From: Heteroruminococcus sp964370005
Lineage (GTDB): Bacteria > Bacillota > Clostridia > Oscillospirales > Ruminococcaceae
Reading direction: 5' to 3'
DNA length: 18,255 nucleotides
NCBI GenBank assembly: GCA_964370005.1
Contig: CAYJGR010000049.1
Coordinates: 1-18,255 of the forward strand
In this document: positions 1-6,532 of the stretch, piece by piece
Layout of the letters: each line of letters begins with the position of its first letter
How positions within the stretch are numbered: position 1 is the first letter of the stretch
Notes under the pieces: generated by a model
The model's database searches: none
What the model was told of the DNA's origin: nothing
The model's input: the letters and a program-made list of their open reading frames with translations, nothing else
Program-made: the position numbers and the translations under genes

Positions 1-15
1 CGCAAAGCGATACAA

Positions 16-48
16 TAATTACTAATTCCTCACTCCTAATTACTAATT
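16..48. repeat. AT-rich 12-bp direct repeat, two copies
   Basis: The 12-mer TAATTACTAATT occurs at 16-27 and again at 37-48, a 21-nt period with CCTCACTCC between the copies. The second copy contains the stop codon (43-45) of the ABC ATPase gene. Simple AT repeats of this kind occur between genes in gut Clostridia (from memory, not checked here). Only the edge of the array is visible because the window starts at 1. Confidence 0.6.
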
Positions 49-729
49 GCCCTTAGCGGTGTCCTCCACCAATTTTCCCCCTGCCAATGTCACCACTCGT
101 GGGGCTTGTTTTGCGATGTTGGGGTCGTGGGTTATGAGCAGTACCGTCTTGCCCTGTTGCCATAACATAGTGAGGGTTTTCATAACTTCACGACTTGACT
201 GTTCATCAAGATTGCCTGTGGGTTCGTCGGCCAGGATGAGAGCGGGACGAGTCACCACAGCACGGGCTATGGCCACACGTTGTTGTTGCCCACCCGACAT
301 CTGACCGGGGCGGTGGTTTATGCGGTGGTCAAGCCCCATTTGTTTTAGGGCTTCACGGGCGAGTTTTCGGCGTGCATCAAGCCCTACGCCCTGATAAATG
401 AGGGGCAGTTCCACGTTTTCAAGGGCGGTGAGTGAGGGTATGAGGTTAAAGCCTTGAAATACAAAGCCTATTGTGCGCCCCCTCACCTGTGACAGTTGAC
501 GGTCGCTGAGACCCTCAACGGCCTGCCCTCCCAAGACATAACTGCCTGCACTGGGCTGGTCAAGGCATCCCACCACATTCATCAGGGTGGATTTTCCACT
601 CCCCGACTGCCCCACAATCGATACAAATTCCCCCTGCTCGACCGCAAGGGAGAAGTCATGCAGTGCCGCCACATTCTCCTCCCCCATCTCGTACTGCTTG
701 CAAATGTCCATCAGTTCCACAAAAGCCAT
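43..729 (-). CDS. ABC transporter ATP-binding protein, LolD/MacB (MacB-FtsX exporter) type
   Basis: The 228-residue product is a complete ABC ATPase of the MacB/LolD family, which energises FtsX-like permeases that export or extract peptides, lipoproteins or drugs. Visible motifs: Walker A GQSGSGKS at residues 40-47, Q-loop Gln92 in FQGFNL, signature MSGGQQQR at 144-151, Walker B LILADE at 164-169 and switch His201. The length is normal for the family. I chose the ATG at 729 because the product then starts MAFVELMDIC, as family members do, and a G-rich ribosome site (GGGGGG) lies just upstream. A longer reading to 942 only adds translated intergenic repeat. No permease gene is seen; downstream (below position 43) is outside the window, so a partner could lie there. 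The substrate cannot be told from the ATPase. Confidence 0.93.
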   Translation of the reverse strand: MAFVELMDICKQYEMGEENVAALHDFSLAVEQGEFVSIVGQSGSGKSTLMNVVGCLDQPSAGSYVLGGQAVEGLSDRQLSQVRGRTIGFVFQGFNLIPSLTALENVELPLIYQGVGLDARRKLAREALKQMGLDHRINHRPGQMSGGQQQRVAIARAVVTRPALILADEPTGNLDEQSSREVMKTLTMLWQQGKTVLLITHDPNIAKQAPRVVTLAGGKLVEDTAKGN

Positions 730-840
730 ATGTTTACCCCCCGCCGTTATGTTTGAAGTTATTTTGCCCGAAAAGGTGCAAAAAATAACAGCGGCAGGGG
801 GTGTTTTTATTTGTAGATATAGCAATAGGCGTGGGATGGG

Positions 841-1089
841 GCTGAGGATTTCACCTCGACAGAGGTGCGCCACGCCCGTGAGGGCGGGGGTGGGTGCCTG
901 TCGAGTGTGCGAGACGATAAGGCACCAAATCCGGTGCCTCATCCTCGCCGTAGCAGTGCCTATCTTTAGGGGTAGGCGAAAAAACTGCTTTCGCCTGCGT
1001 ACTTTGCAGGTGAAAGCTTAAAAGTTTTACTCGATTTTTTTCAAAAAATCGCAGGGGTTCGGGGACGGAGTCCCCGAGGTCTTGGGGTT
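841..1089. repeat. Dense multi-hairpin intergenic element abutting an assembly gap
   Basis: Six stem-loops follow one another: 8-bp arms 855-862/898-905 around an inner CGCCC/GGGCG stem; 909-948 (GCGAG, GAT and AGGCACC arms pairing with GGTGCCT, ATC and CTCGC); 952-989 (AGCAGT plus a 7-bp inner stem); 987-1017 (12-bp arms, one G-T pair); 1032-1051 (9-bp arms, 2-nt loop); and 1060-1076 (7-bp CGGGGAC/GTCCCCG). The element then runs into the 100-N gap, as expected of a multi-copy sequence that short reads cannot span. No transposase is visible. It could be a REP/MITE-like dispersed element or a structured RNA; its far end lies in the gap. Confidence 0.6.
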
Positions 1090-1189
1090 NNNNNNNNNNN
1101 NNNNNNNNNNNNNNNNNNNNNNNNNNNNNNNNNNNNNNNNNNNNNNNNNNNNNNNNNNNNNNNNNNNNNNNNNNNNNNNNNNNNNNNNN
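1090..1189. other. Assembly gap of 100 N
   Basis: A run of exactly 100 N joins two contigs, so its true length is unknown. The left edge lies inside the multi-hairpin element and the right edge is 8 nt from the azlD stop codon. The flanks show no shared sequence that I can see. A terminator for azlCD or further genes could be hidden here. Confidence 0.99.
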
Positions 1190-1197
1190 GGGCACTA

Positions 1198-1521
1198 TCA
1201 AAACACCGATTGCACCAATATCATATAACAAAGCGTTCCCGCACCTATGCTGAGCAGGGTGTTGCGCCGCCATATATGCAGTGCCACCACCACGACGCAT
1301 GATATAAGCTCGGGGAGAAAATCCCCCATCTGCACAAAGCTCATTCCACGTAGGCAGTAGACCACCAGCATACCCATTATCGCACCGGGTAATACCTTGC
1401 CAAGATATGATATATAGGGCGGTGTGGGGCGATTGCCGAATATCCAAAACGGTAAAAACCGAAGTGTTGCCGTCACAAGGCTTATGACGACCACAGCCAA
1501 AATCGCCTGTGTATTACTCAT
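1198..1521 (-). CDS. azlD: AzlD family branched-chain amino acid transport subunit
   Basis: This 107-residue hydrophobic protein is the small AzlD subunit that works with AzlC as an exporter of branched-chain amino acids and analogues (known for AzlCD of Bacillus and BrnFE of Corynebacterium). It has the expected pattern: an N-terminal membrane helix, the TLRFLPF turn, a PPYISYLGKVLPGAIM segment and a VVYCLRG helix, then two more helices. The ATG at 1521 is chosen because a GGAGG ribosome site sits just upstream and the gene then overlaps the azlC stop codon by 8 nt, the usual translational coupling. A longer reading to 1572 would only run further back into azlC. The stop lies 8 nt from an assembly gap. 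Confidence 0.9.
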   Translation of the reverse strand: MSNTQAILAVVVISLVTATLRFLPFWIFGNRPTPPYISYLGKVLPGAIMGMLVVYCLRGMSFVQMGDFLPELISCVVVVALHIWRRNTLLSIGAGTLCYMILVQSVF

Positions 1522-2209
1522 GAGCACCCACCTCCTTTTGACGAGGTTTGAGCAGGGTAAGCACTGTCGCAATAGCGAGCATGGCGGGGATCAGAAAGCC
1601 CCCCTGCCCAAAAATGAAGAGACATATAACCGAAGCTATCACCCCTGTTATTGCGGGGCTGTGATTTTTTGTGCTTAGCCATTGCTCTGTGAACACCGTC
1701 ACAAAAAGTGCCGTGAGTGCAAAATCGATGCCGGTCACGTCAAATGGTATTAACTGCCCAACAACCCCTCCGAGCAAACAACCCGACACCCAATATATTT
1801 GATTAAAAAGCGACACAAAAAACAGATAGAACTTGGGATTTTGCACACTCTCGGGTGGTTGTTTGCATACAAGGGAGTAGGTTTCATCGGTCAGGGCAAA
1901 TATCATATACGGTTTTGCTTTTCCCATCTGTTTATATGTATCTATCATCGAAATACCATAAAACAGGTGGCGGGCATTTACCATGAGGGTGGTCATCCCC
2001 ACCGCCAACAGTGACGCCCCACTGCCCATCAAATCGACCGCCAAATACTGCATAGACCCCGCATACACAAACAGCCCCATGCAAAACGACCATATGGCGC
2101 CGTAGCCCTCCTGCCCCATAAGTATGCCAAAGCCCATGCCCAGCACGATATACCCTGTCAGCACCGGCAATGTGTCCACAAGTGCAATTTTTATGTCTTT
2201 TTTGTTCAT
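1514..2209 (-). CDS. azlC: AzlC family amino acid exporter, large subunit
   Basis: The 231-residue product is a multi-pass membrane protein of the AzlC family (PF03591), the channel-forming partner of AzlD in branched-chain amino acid export. Family landmarks: the N-terminal LPVLTGYIVLGMGFGIL helix, a FVYAGSMQYLAVDLM segment, VNARHLFYGIS, and the ALTDETYSL motif after the third helix. Length is typical. An AAGGAAAC ribosome site lies about 7 nt before the ATG. azlC and azlD overlap by 8 nt and are surely co-transcribed. The exact substrate is uncertain; export of branched-chain amino acids is inferred from the family. Confidence 0.93.
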   Translation of the reverse strand: MNKKDIKIALVDTLPVLTGYIVLGMGFGILMGQEGYGAIWSFCMGLFVYAGSMQYLAVDLMGSGASLLAVGMTTLMVNARHLFYGISMIDTYKQMGKAKPYMIFALTDETYSLVCKQPPESVQNPKFYLFFVSLFNQIYWVSGCLLGGVVGQLIPFDVTGIDFALTALFVTVFTEQWLSTKNHSPAITGVIASVICLFIFGQGGFLIPAMLAIATVLTLLKPRQKEVGAHE

Positions 2210-2243
2210 CGCTATGTTTCCTTTTCAAAATATCTGTACATAA

Positions 2244-2273
2244 GAGCAGTGCCCACATGTGCGGGCACTGCTC
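2244..2273 (-). terminator. Hairpin after pspA, probable weak terminator
   Basis: Perfect 11-bp arms GAGCAGTGCCC (2244-2254) and GGGCACTGCTC (2263-2273) with an 8-nt loop lie 20 nt beyond the pspA stop on the minus strand. The U-tract after it is poor, so termination may be partial and some transcript may run into azlCD. Confidence 0.55.
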
Positions 2274-2293
2274 CCTATATCATATCTTAGTGC

Positions 2294-2968
2294 TTACAGC
2301 CCCATCGAGGCCTTGAGGGCGGCCAGTTCGTCATCCACGTTGCTATCGGCAGTGCTGTACTTGGCCTCAATTGCGGCGGCATCGTCTACCGGCTGGGCGC
2401 TCAGTTCGGCGGTGGCGTTGGCCATATCCAGCATACGGTCGGCCTTCTTCTCCATGCGATCAAAGGCGCTGAGGGTACCTTCCATATTGCTTGCCGATGC
2501 GCCCAGTTCGTTCATGCTCTCCTGCGCCTTGGCGGCAGCCACCTTTGCCTTTACGGCATCACGGCGGGCGTCAAGTGTGTTGATGTCATCAACCAATTTG
2601 TCGTGAAGTTGACGCATTTTATCGGCATTGGCCTTGGCCATGTTATAAGAGGTCTCCAGAGCCTGTCCAACACTCTCCAGCTCCTTTTTCTTCTCAAGGA
2701 ACACACGTGCATCGGCCTCGTTGCCGGCAGTAAGCGCCTTCTTGGCAAGCTCCATGTAGCGCTCGACCTCGGCCTTATTTTCATCCAGTTCACGCTTTGT
2801 GCGGCTCTCGTCGGCCATAACGCCGGCGGTCTCCTTCTTTACCTCGGCCAAATCATCGGCCGCCTTGCGCAGATACTCGTCAATCATCTTTGAAGGATCC
2901 TCTACATTGTCCAGCAGTGCATTGATATTCGCCGAAATGATGTCCCCAAATCTTGAAAGTATTCCCAT
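2294..2968 (-). CDS. pspA: PspA/IM30 family membrane-stress protein
   Basis: The 224-residue product is a PspA/IM30 (ESCRT-III superfamily) protein, a peripheral membrane protein that polymerises on damaged membranes and helps to keep the proton motive force. The start MGILSRFGDIISANINALLD is the typical amphipathic membrane-binding helix. It is followed by EDPSKMIDEYLRKA and a long Ala/Glu/Lys-rich coiled coil to about residue 170, then a less ordered acidic tail ending in DDELAALKASMGL. Length fits the family. A GGAGAG ribosome site precedes the ATG. The gene upstream in the same operon (17-nt gap) encodes a small single-span membrane protein, a plausible anchor. No PspF, LiaFSR or other known regulator is nearby. 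Confidence 0.92.
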   Translation of the reverse strand: MGILSRFGDIISANINALLDNVEDPSKMIDEYLRKAADDLAEVKKETAGVMADESRTKRELDENKAEVERYMELAKKALTAGNEADARVFLEKKKELESVGQALETSYNMAKANADKMRQLHDKLVDDINTLDARRDAVKAKVAAAKAQESMNELGASASNMEGTLSAFDRMEKKADRMLDMANATAELSAQPVDDAAAIEAKYSTADSNVDDELAALKASMGL

Positions 2969-2985
2969 GTTATTCTCTCCTTTTC

Positions 2986-3210
2986 TTATTCGTTTGAATT
3001 TTCATATTTCTTGGCCAAATCTTCGACCTGTGAAACCTTTTGCGGATCGCCTATCTTCTCTAAATTCTTGTCCAAAAATCTCTCGGTCCTCTTCTGTTCG
3101 TTCTCTTTTCTGGCCATCATTACACTGACACCGATAAGTGCAAAAAACACAATAGCGAGCACCACAGCGATAATAATAATCACCAAAATAACTGCATTAG
3201 ACAATGCCAA
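2986..3210 (-). CDS. Small single-span membrane protein upstream of pspA
   Basis: I do not recognise a named family for this 74-residue protein. Residues about 5-33 form one very hydrophobic helix rich in Ile, Val and Ala. The rest is a charged cytoplasmic tail (Lys, Glu, Arg, Asp) of probable helical or coiled-coil nature ending in AKKYENSNE. An excellent GGAGGAAT ribosome site lies just before the ATG, and the stop is only 17 nt before pspA, so the two are almost certainly one transcript. By analogy with PspB/PspC or LiaI, which recruit PspA-type proteins to the membrane, it could be a PspA partner. That is inference from position and shape, not sequence similarity. Confidence 0.8.
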   Translation of the reverse strand: MALSNAVILVIIIIAVVLAIVFFALIGVSVMMARKENEQKRTERFLDKNLEKIGDPQKVSQVEDLAKKYENSNE

Positions 3211-3241
3211 TTCCTCCTCATGCCAAAATTTTTATACCATT

Positions 3242-3970
3242 TTATACTTGTCCCACACCTTGTGGGCATTTGGTCAACAGTACAACCTCCTGTGGGGTCA
3301 GCTCTCGACACGCCCCCTCGGGCAGGGTCTCATCCAAACTAAGTCCCCCAATTGCTATGCGTCGTAGCTTTGTCACCGTCGCCCCTTGTGAGGCAAACAT
3401 ACGCCTTATTTGATGGTACATCCCCTGCCATAACACCACCTTTGCGCAGTTGTGTGAGAGTGGTGTTAGAAGTGACGGCAGGCATTCCTCACCGTTTTTT
3501 AGCTCTATGCCACATTCAAATGCCTTTATCATCTCGGGGGTGAGCGGGCTGTCTATGGTGGCGATATAGGTCTTTGGAACATGTCTGCGAGGGGATAAAA
3601 TACTGTGGGCAAAGCTACCATCATCGGTTATAAGTACAAATCCTGTGGTATCCTTGTCAAGCCTACCCGCCGGAAATAGTCCCCGCCGTCTGTGCTCCTC
3701 GGGTACTAAATCCACCACGGTCACAGCATCCTTATCCCGCGAGGCCGACACCACCCCCAAAGGTTTGTTGAGCATCAGGTACAGGTGCGCTGTGGTGCTC
3801 ACCGCCTTGCCGGCTACACTCACCAACATATCGGTCGAGATTTTGCAGTCGGGTTTCCTTGTGACTTCCCCCTGCACCTGTACCTGCCCTGTGCGAATTA
3901 GAACTCCAACTTCCTTTCGAGAACCAAAGCCACGTGCGGCTAATAACTTATCCAATCTCTGCATTTCCAC
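3242..3970 (-). CDS. rsuA: RsuA/RluB/RluE-type rRNA pseudouridine synthase
   Basis: This 242-residue enzyme isomerises uridine to pseudouridine in rRNA. It starts with an S4 RNA-binding domain (RLDKLLAARGFGSRK, about residues 5-50). The catalytic domain has LNKPLGVVSA and the signature GRLDKDTTGFVLITDDG, with catalytic Asp105, and near the end the WQGMYHQIRRMF motif of the RsuA branch. The size suits a 16S U516 synthase, but RluB/RluE members that modify 23S rRNA are close relatives. I kept the GTG at 3970 because AAGGACGG at 3980-3987 lies 9 nt upstream; an ATG two codons later (3964) is the alternative. A promoter-like TTGTAA-18-TATACT lies just upstream, giving a very short leader. Confidence 0.92.
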   Translation of the reverse strand: MEMQRLDKLLAARGFGSRKEVGVLIRTGQVQVQGEVTRKPDCKISTDMLVSVAGKAVSTTAHLYLMLNKPLGVVSASRDKDAVTVVDLVPEEHRRRGLFPAGRLDKDTTGFVLITDDGSFAHSILSPRRHVPKTYIATIDSPLTPEMIKAFECGIELKNGEECLPSLLTPLSHNCAKVVLWQGMYHQIRRMFASQGATVTKLRRIAIGGLSLDETLPEGACRELTPQEVVLLTKCPQGVGQV

Positions 3971-3994
3971 ACAGTTTCACCGTCCTTATGACAC

Positions 3995-4024
3995 AGTATA
4001 ACACAACATATACACGGCTTACAA
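3995..4024 (-). promoter_or_regulatory. Probable sigma-A promoter of rsuA
   Basis: On the minus strand, TTGTAA (4019-4024) and TATACT (3995-4000) are separated by 18 nt, and a TG one base before the -10 makes it extended. Transcription would start near 3988, leaving only about 18 nt before the rsuA start, so the ribosome site lies at the very 5' end. Confidence 0.45.
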
Positions 4025-4027
4025 GTG

Positions 4028-4561
4028 CTATGAGGCCGACAAACTTTCGGACTGTGACGAGGCATCAAAACCCGCCGCCGGCATACGCAGACCCTGCATA
4101 AAACCATCAAGTTTTACCGAGCTGACATCCCCTGCTATGAGCTTGCCATCACTTATGAGCAAGTTGGCCCTAACTGTATCTTTTTCCCCCGGGTAATTAT
4201 ACACAGCGTATGTATACCGCTTGACCCTTTGCCCCATATAATCGCTCAAATCAAAACCTTGTTCTATTTGCAATTTATTGTACTTGTCATAGGTGGCATC
4301 AAACTCGAGGGGGATGACAACCTCCTCAATTTCAAGCGGTTCGGCCGACACCTGCCAGCCAAGCCCGTCAAGAAACTGTACCCGCACCTCGTTTTTATCG
4401 GCTGCCGAAAGTTCCAGGGACTTATCCGAGCTTAGGCCGACATCCACCGCCTGCACATCCACCACCGAACGTACTGCAACAATCCCGCCTATCACCAGTG
4501 CAAGCACACCCACACTGACCAGTACCTTTTTTGCACTCATCTTAATATACACAGTATACAC
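4028..4561 (-). CDS. DUF4830 domain-containing protein with N-terminal membrane anchor
   Basis: The 177-residue product has an N-terminal hydrophobic segment (KKVLVSVGVLALVIGGIVAV) that should act as an uncleaved signal or anchor. A soluble extracytoplasmic domain follows, which I recognise as DUF4830: VQFLDGLGWQV, IPLEFDATYDKYNKLQ, EQGFDLSDYMGQ, VKRYTYAVYNYPG, and the closing VRANLLISDGKLIAGDVSS and LDGFMQGL. The function of DUF4830 is unknown; it is widespread in Clostridia. I chose the GTG at 4561 because the only good ribosome site (GGGAGGTG, 4569-4576) lies 7 nt before it. The next ATG, at 4540, has no site. The gene has its own strong promoter and a leader of about 135 nt. A Ser/Glu-rich tail ends the protein. 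Confidence 0.8.
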   Translation of the reverse strand: MYTVYIKMSAKKVLVSVGVLALVIGGIVAVRSVVDVQAVDVGLSSDKSLELSAADKNEVRVQFLDGLGWQVSAEPLEIEEVVIPLEFDATYDKYNKLQIEQGFDLSDYMGQRVKRYTYAVYNYPGEKDTVRANLLISDGKLIAGDVSSVKLDGFMQGLRMPAAGFDASSQSESLSAS

Positions 4562-4663
4562 AACCAAGCACCTCCCTTGGATACCATGTATATGCACAAT
4601 CGGGTATATACAGACGGGGCTTTTGATATAAAACATAAATCTTGTATCTATTTCCTAACTATA

Positions 4664-4694
4664 AGGGAATTGTTCGGTTGCAACCTCTTTCCCT
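4664..4694 (-). promoter_or_regulatory. 5' hairpin in the leader of the DUF4830 gene
   Basis: On the minus strand AGGGAA and TTCCCT (forward 4689-4694 and 4664-4669) pair around a loop containing the small palindrome GGTTGCAACC. The hairpin begins at or just after the predicted transcription start, near 4696, so it may protect the 5' end or regulate. No known riboswitch class is recognised in the roughly 135-nt leader. Confidence 0.4.
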
Positions 4695-4702
4695 GTGATA
4701 TT

Positions 4703-4731
4703 ATTATAACATCTGTGGTTTTTGCAATCAA
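4703..4731 (-). promoter_or_regulatory. Sigma-A promoter of the DUF4830 gene
   Basis: Minus strand TTGATT (forward 4726-4731) and a perfect TATAAT (forward 4703-4708) are spaced by exactly 17 nt. The start point would be near 4696. It lies between tadA and the DUF4830 gene, so the latter is transcribed separately from tadA. Confidence 0.75.
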
Positions 4732-4825
4732 ATGCCTACTGCACCCACCTTGGTGTACTGTGGGCTGTTTTGGATTTCACAGGGTTGCCGCAATGTGCAA
4801 TCTCTTTTTTTCTTCGTTTTACTCG

Positions 4826-5287
4826 TTATATCTCGTGTTTTCTTCGATTTTTAAAAAAAGTTTTAAGCACCTCTGCACAATGCTTTTGTAACACACCGCC
4901 TATGAGTATGGGGTGATGTGACATGGGCATATGAAATACATTGGACACACTCCCACAACATCCCGCCTCAATATCGGCCGCCCCATACACCACCCTGTCT
5001 ATGCGACTGTTTATAACCGCGCCCGCACACATACAGCAGGGTTCAAGAGTCACATACAGCGTACATCCCTCTAAACGCCAACCGCCTATATGCTCACAGG
5101 CCTGTCGTATAGCCTGCACCTCGGCATGCGAGGTTGCATCCCCGGTTTTTTCCCGCAGGTTGTGCCCCCGCCCGATGATGTCACCCTCTTTGACCACCAC
5201 CGCCCCCACAGGCACTTCTCCCATATCAGCGGCAATCATCGCCTCTTTTAGAGCCTCTCTCATATAAACTTCATCTGTATTTTGCAT
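4826..5287 (-). CDS. tadA: tRNA adenosine(34) deaminase TadA
   Basis: The 153-residue protein deaminates adenosine 34 of tRNA-Arg(ACG) to inosine, which allows reading of CGN codons. It carries the zinc deaminase signature: HAE at residues 54-56 (zinc ligand His and proton-shuttle Glu) and PCCMC with zinc ligands Cys84 and Cys87. EVPVGAVVV near the N-terminus and VYGAADIEAGCCGSV after the active site are typical of TadA. Length is normal. The start at 5287 has only a modest AAGGGATG ribosome site. It lies 32 nt after the CPBP protease gene with no terminator between, so the two are probably co-transcribed. Confidence 0.94.
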   Translation of the reverse strand: MQNTDEVYMREALKEAMIAADMGEVPVGAVVVKEGDIIGRGHNLREKTGDATSHAEVQAIRQACEHIGGWRLEGCTLYVTLEPCCMCAGAVINSRIDRVVYGAADIEAGCCGSVSNVFHMPMSHHPILIGGVLQKHCAEVLKTFFKNRRKHEI

Positions 5288-5319
5288 TTTTGTTCATCCC
5301 TTTTCTTGGATTGTACTGC

Positions 5320-6264
5320 CTAACCGGCGACGCCCCCCACGATGCGAACTATAAGCAAAATCACCGCCGCCAAAAGCATGGGGGAACAGTAGAAATACGG
5401 CGTGGGTAGGGTACGTGGCCTTTTTCGTCGCCACATCACCCACAATATAAACAGACAACCCAAACCCACCGCCGAGAACACCCCGCCAATGCTGTAACTT
5501 AACAGATTTCGAGCCATCGGTTGCATCTCGGCTGTCATAAGATTGACCCCCAGCGCCACCCCGTTATAAAGCATGTGACCGCCCACCGCCATGACAATAC
5601 TGCCTGTTTTGCAGACTATCCACCCCAAAAACAAACCGCTGAGAAATGCCGGCACTACCTGCAGCACACTGCCATGACACAGCGCAAACAGAGCCGCCGA
5701 ACAGATCACGGCGTAACGCTCCCCTATTGGCAACAACATTTTAAGCAAAAAGCCCCTAAAGGCTATTTCCTCAACCACCGCCACAATTAGGGTGTAGCCC
5801 AAAAAAGTTATGATAGATACAGGCAATGTATCGTATAGGGGCGGTGTGGCCGTGCTTACATATATCCCAAGCCCCTCAAGAAGATTTTGCAGCACAGCCG
5901 AAATCACACTGCCAAAAGAGCCTATCCCCACAACGGCGAGCAAGACCACAAGTAGTGGCGGCGACCATTGTTTTTTTGGTGTGGCGGTCAGTGCATTTCT
6001 TTTGAGTATAAATGCGGCAAAGCCGAAGGGCAAAAGCACCGCCACGCTGTATCTTGCCAGCGAAAGTATGAGGCCTAATATTTGTACAGTTGTTACCGAC
6101 ATGCCGACCACGCCCTGGGTGTTTTGGGTTATAAGCCTCCATAATAGAGGCAGTCCCACGCTCAGGGTTATGTAGCCTATGACGGCAAGCCCCACCGCAC
6201 GGGTTATATTATCCGCATTTTGCCTGTCCTGCTCCTGCGGTTTCAGTGCATTATTCTCGCTCAC
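5320..6264 (-). CDS. CPBP family intramembrane glutamic endopeptidase (CAAX protease-like, Abi)
   Basis: The product (314 residues from the GTG at 6264) is a polytopic membrane protein with about eight hydrophobic segments and the CPBP (PF02517) motifs: EEIAFRG at about residues 165-171, a catalytic His near 197 (ALCHG), and a final GHMLYNG with His230 and Asn234. Family members are intramembrane proteases linked to peptide maturation, self-immunity or stress; the substrate here is unknown. GTG 6264 is preferred to GTG 6270 because GGAGG at 6271-6275 is 6 nt from the former but touches the latter. The protein then begins MSENNALKPQ. It is followed by tadA in the same direction. Confidence 0.88.
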   Translation of the reverse strand: MSENNALKPQEQDRQNADNITRAVGLAVIGYITLSVGLPLLWRLITQNTQGVVGMSVTTVQILGLILSLARYSVAVLLPFGFAAFILKRNALTATPKKQWSPPLLVVLLAVVGIGSFGSVISAVLQNLLEGLGIYVSTATPPLYDTLPVSIITFLGYTLIVAVVEEIAFRGFLLKMLLPIGERYAVICSAALFALCHGSVLQVVPAFLSGLFLGWIVCKTGSIVMAVGGHMLYNGVALGVNLMTAEMQPMARNLLSYSIGGVFSAVGLGCLFILWVMWRRKRPRTLPTPYFYCSPMLLAAVILLIVRIVGGVAG

Positions 6265-6299
6265 AAACACCCTCCGTTCGTTTTCCTTTTTCAGCGTTT

Positions 6300-6308
6300 A
6301 TTATAACA
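6300..6308 (-). promoter_or_regulatory. Extended -10 promoter of the CPBP-tadA unit
   Basis: Minus strand TGTTATAAT (forward 6300-6308) is a perfect extended -10 element about 36 nt before the CPBP start. No good -35 hexamer is seen 16-18 nt upstream, which is common for extended -10 promoters. Confidence 0.5.
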
Positions 6309-6396
6309 TACATATGGGGTTTTTAGTACATTCAAAGCGAATTTTACCCACCTTAATTGCAGGTATAATTATGTACTCGTAATAAAACTGGATATA

Positions 6397-6413
6397 TTTG
6401 TCAACTTTGTCAA
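6397..6413 (+). repeat. Direct repeat TTTGTCAA x2, possible operator
   Basis: TTTGTCAA occurs at 6397-6404 and 6406-6413, one base apart, about 30 nt upstream of the plus-strand -10 box at 6442-6447. Nine-base spacing puts the copies on nearly the same DNA face, so a regulator or alternative sigma could bind. This is inference only. Confidence 0.3.
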
Positions 6414-6438
6414 AATGGTTTTCTTTTTGTAATATATA

Positions 6439-6447
6439 TGGTATAAT
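6439..6447 (+). promoter_or_regulatory. Extended -10 promoter of the sigma-like membrane protein gene
   Basis: TGGTATAAT at 6439-6447 is an extended -10 box. The -35 hexamer (TTTTCT at 6419-6424, 17 nt away) is poor. Transcription would start near 6454, leaving a leader of about 80 nt before the ATG at 6533. Confidence 0.5.
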
Positions 6448-6532
6448 ATTGTCCAAACATACACATTGTCATTGTGAACAATTGTATGAAAACCCTACGC
6501 AATATACATAATGAATGAAGGGATGTCATGTT

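Noticed and set aside
730..942. N-terminal extension of the ABC ATPase
   Set aside because: The extra 71 residues come from spacer and repeat DNA; the family start MAFVELMDIC has a ribosome site.
851..1447. Open reading frame of 198 codons across the hairpin element and the first gap
   Set aside because: It translates structured repeat DNA, 100 N and the reverse frame of azlD. No protein family pattern is seen.
4637..4825. Small SRP RNA gene near tadA
   Set aside because: tadA often lies beside the SRP RNA gene, but the conserved GGAAG-type tetraloop helix of SRP RNA is not visible on either strand. A promoter explains the spacer better.
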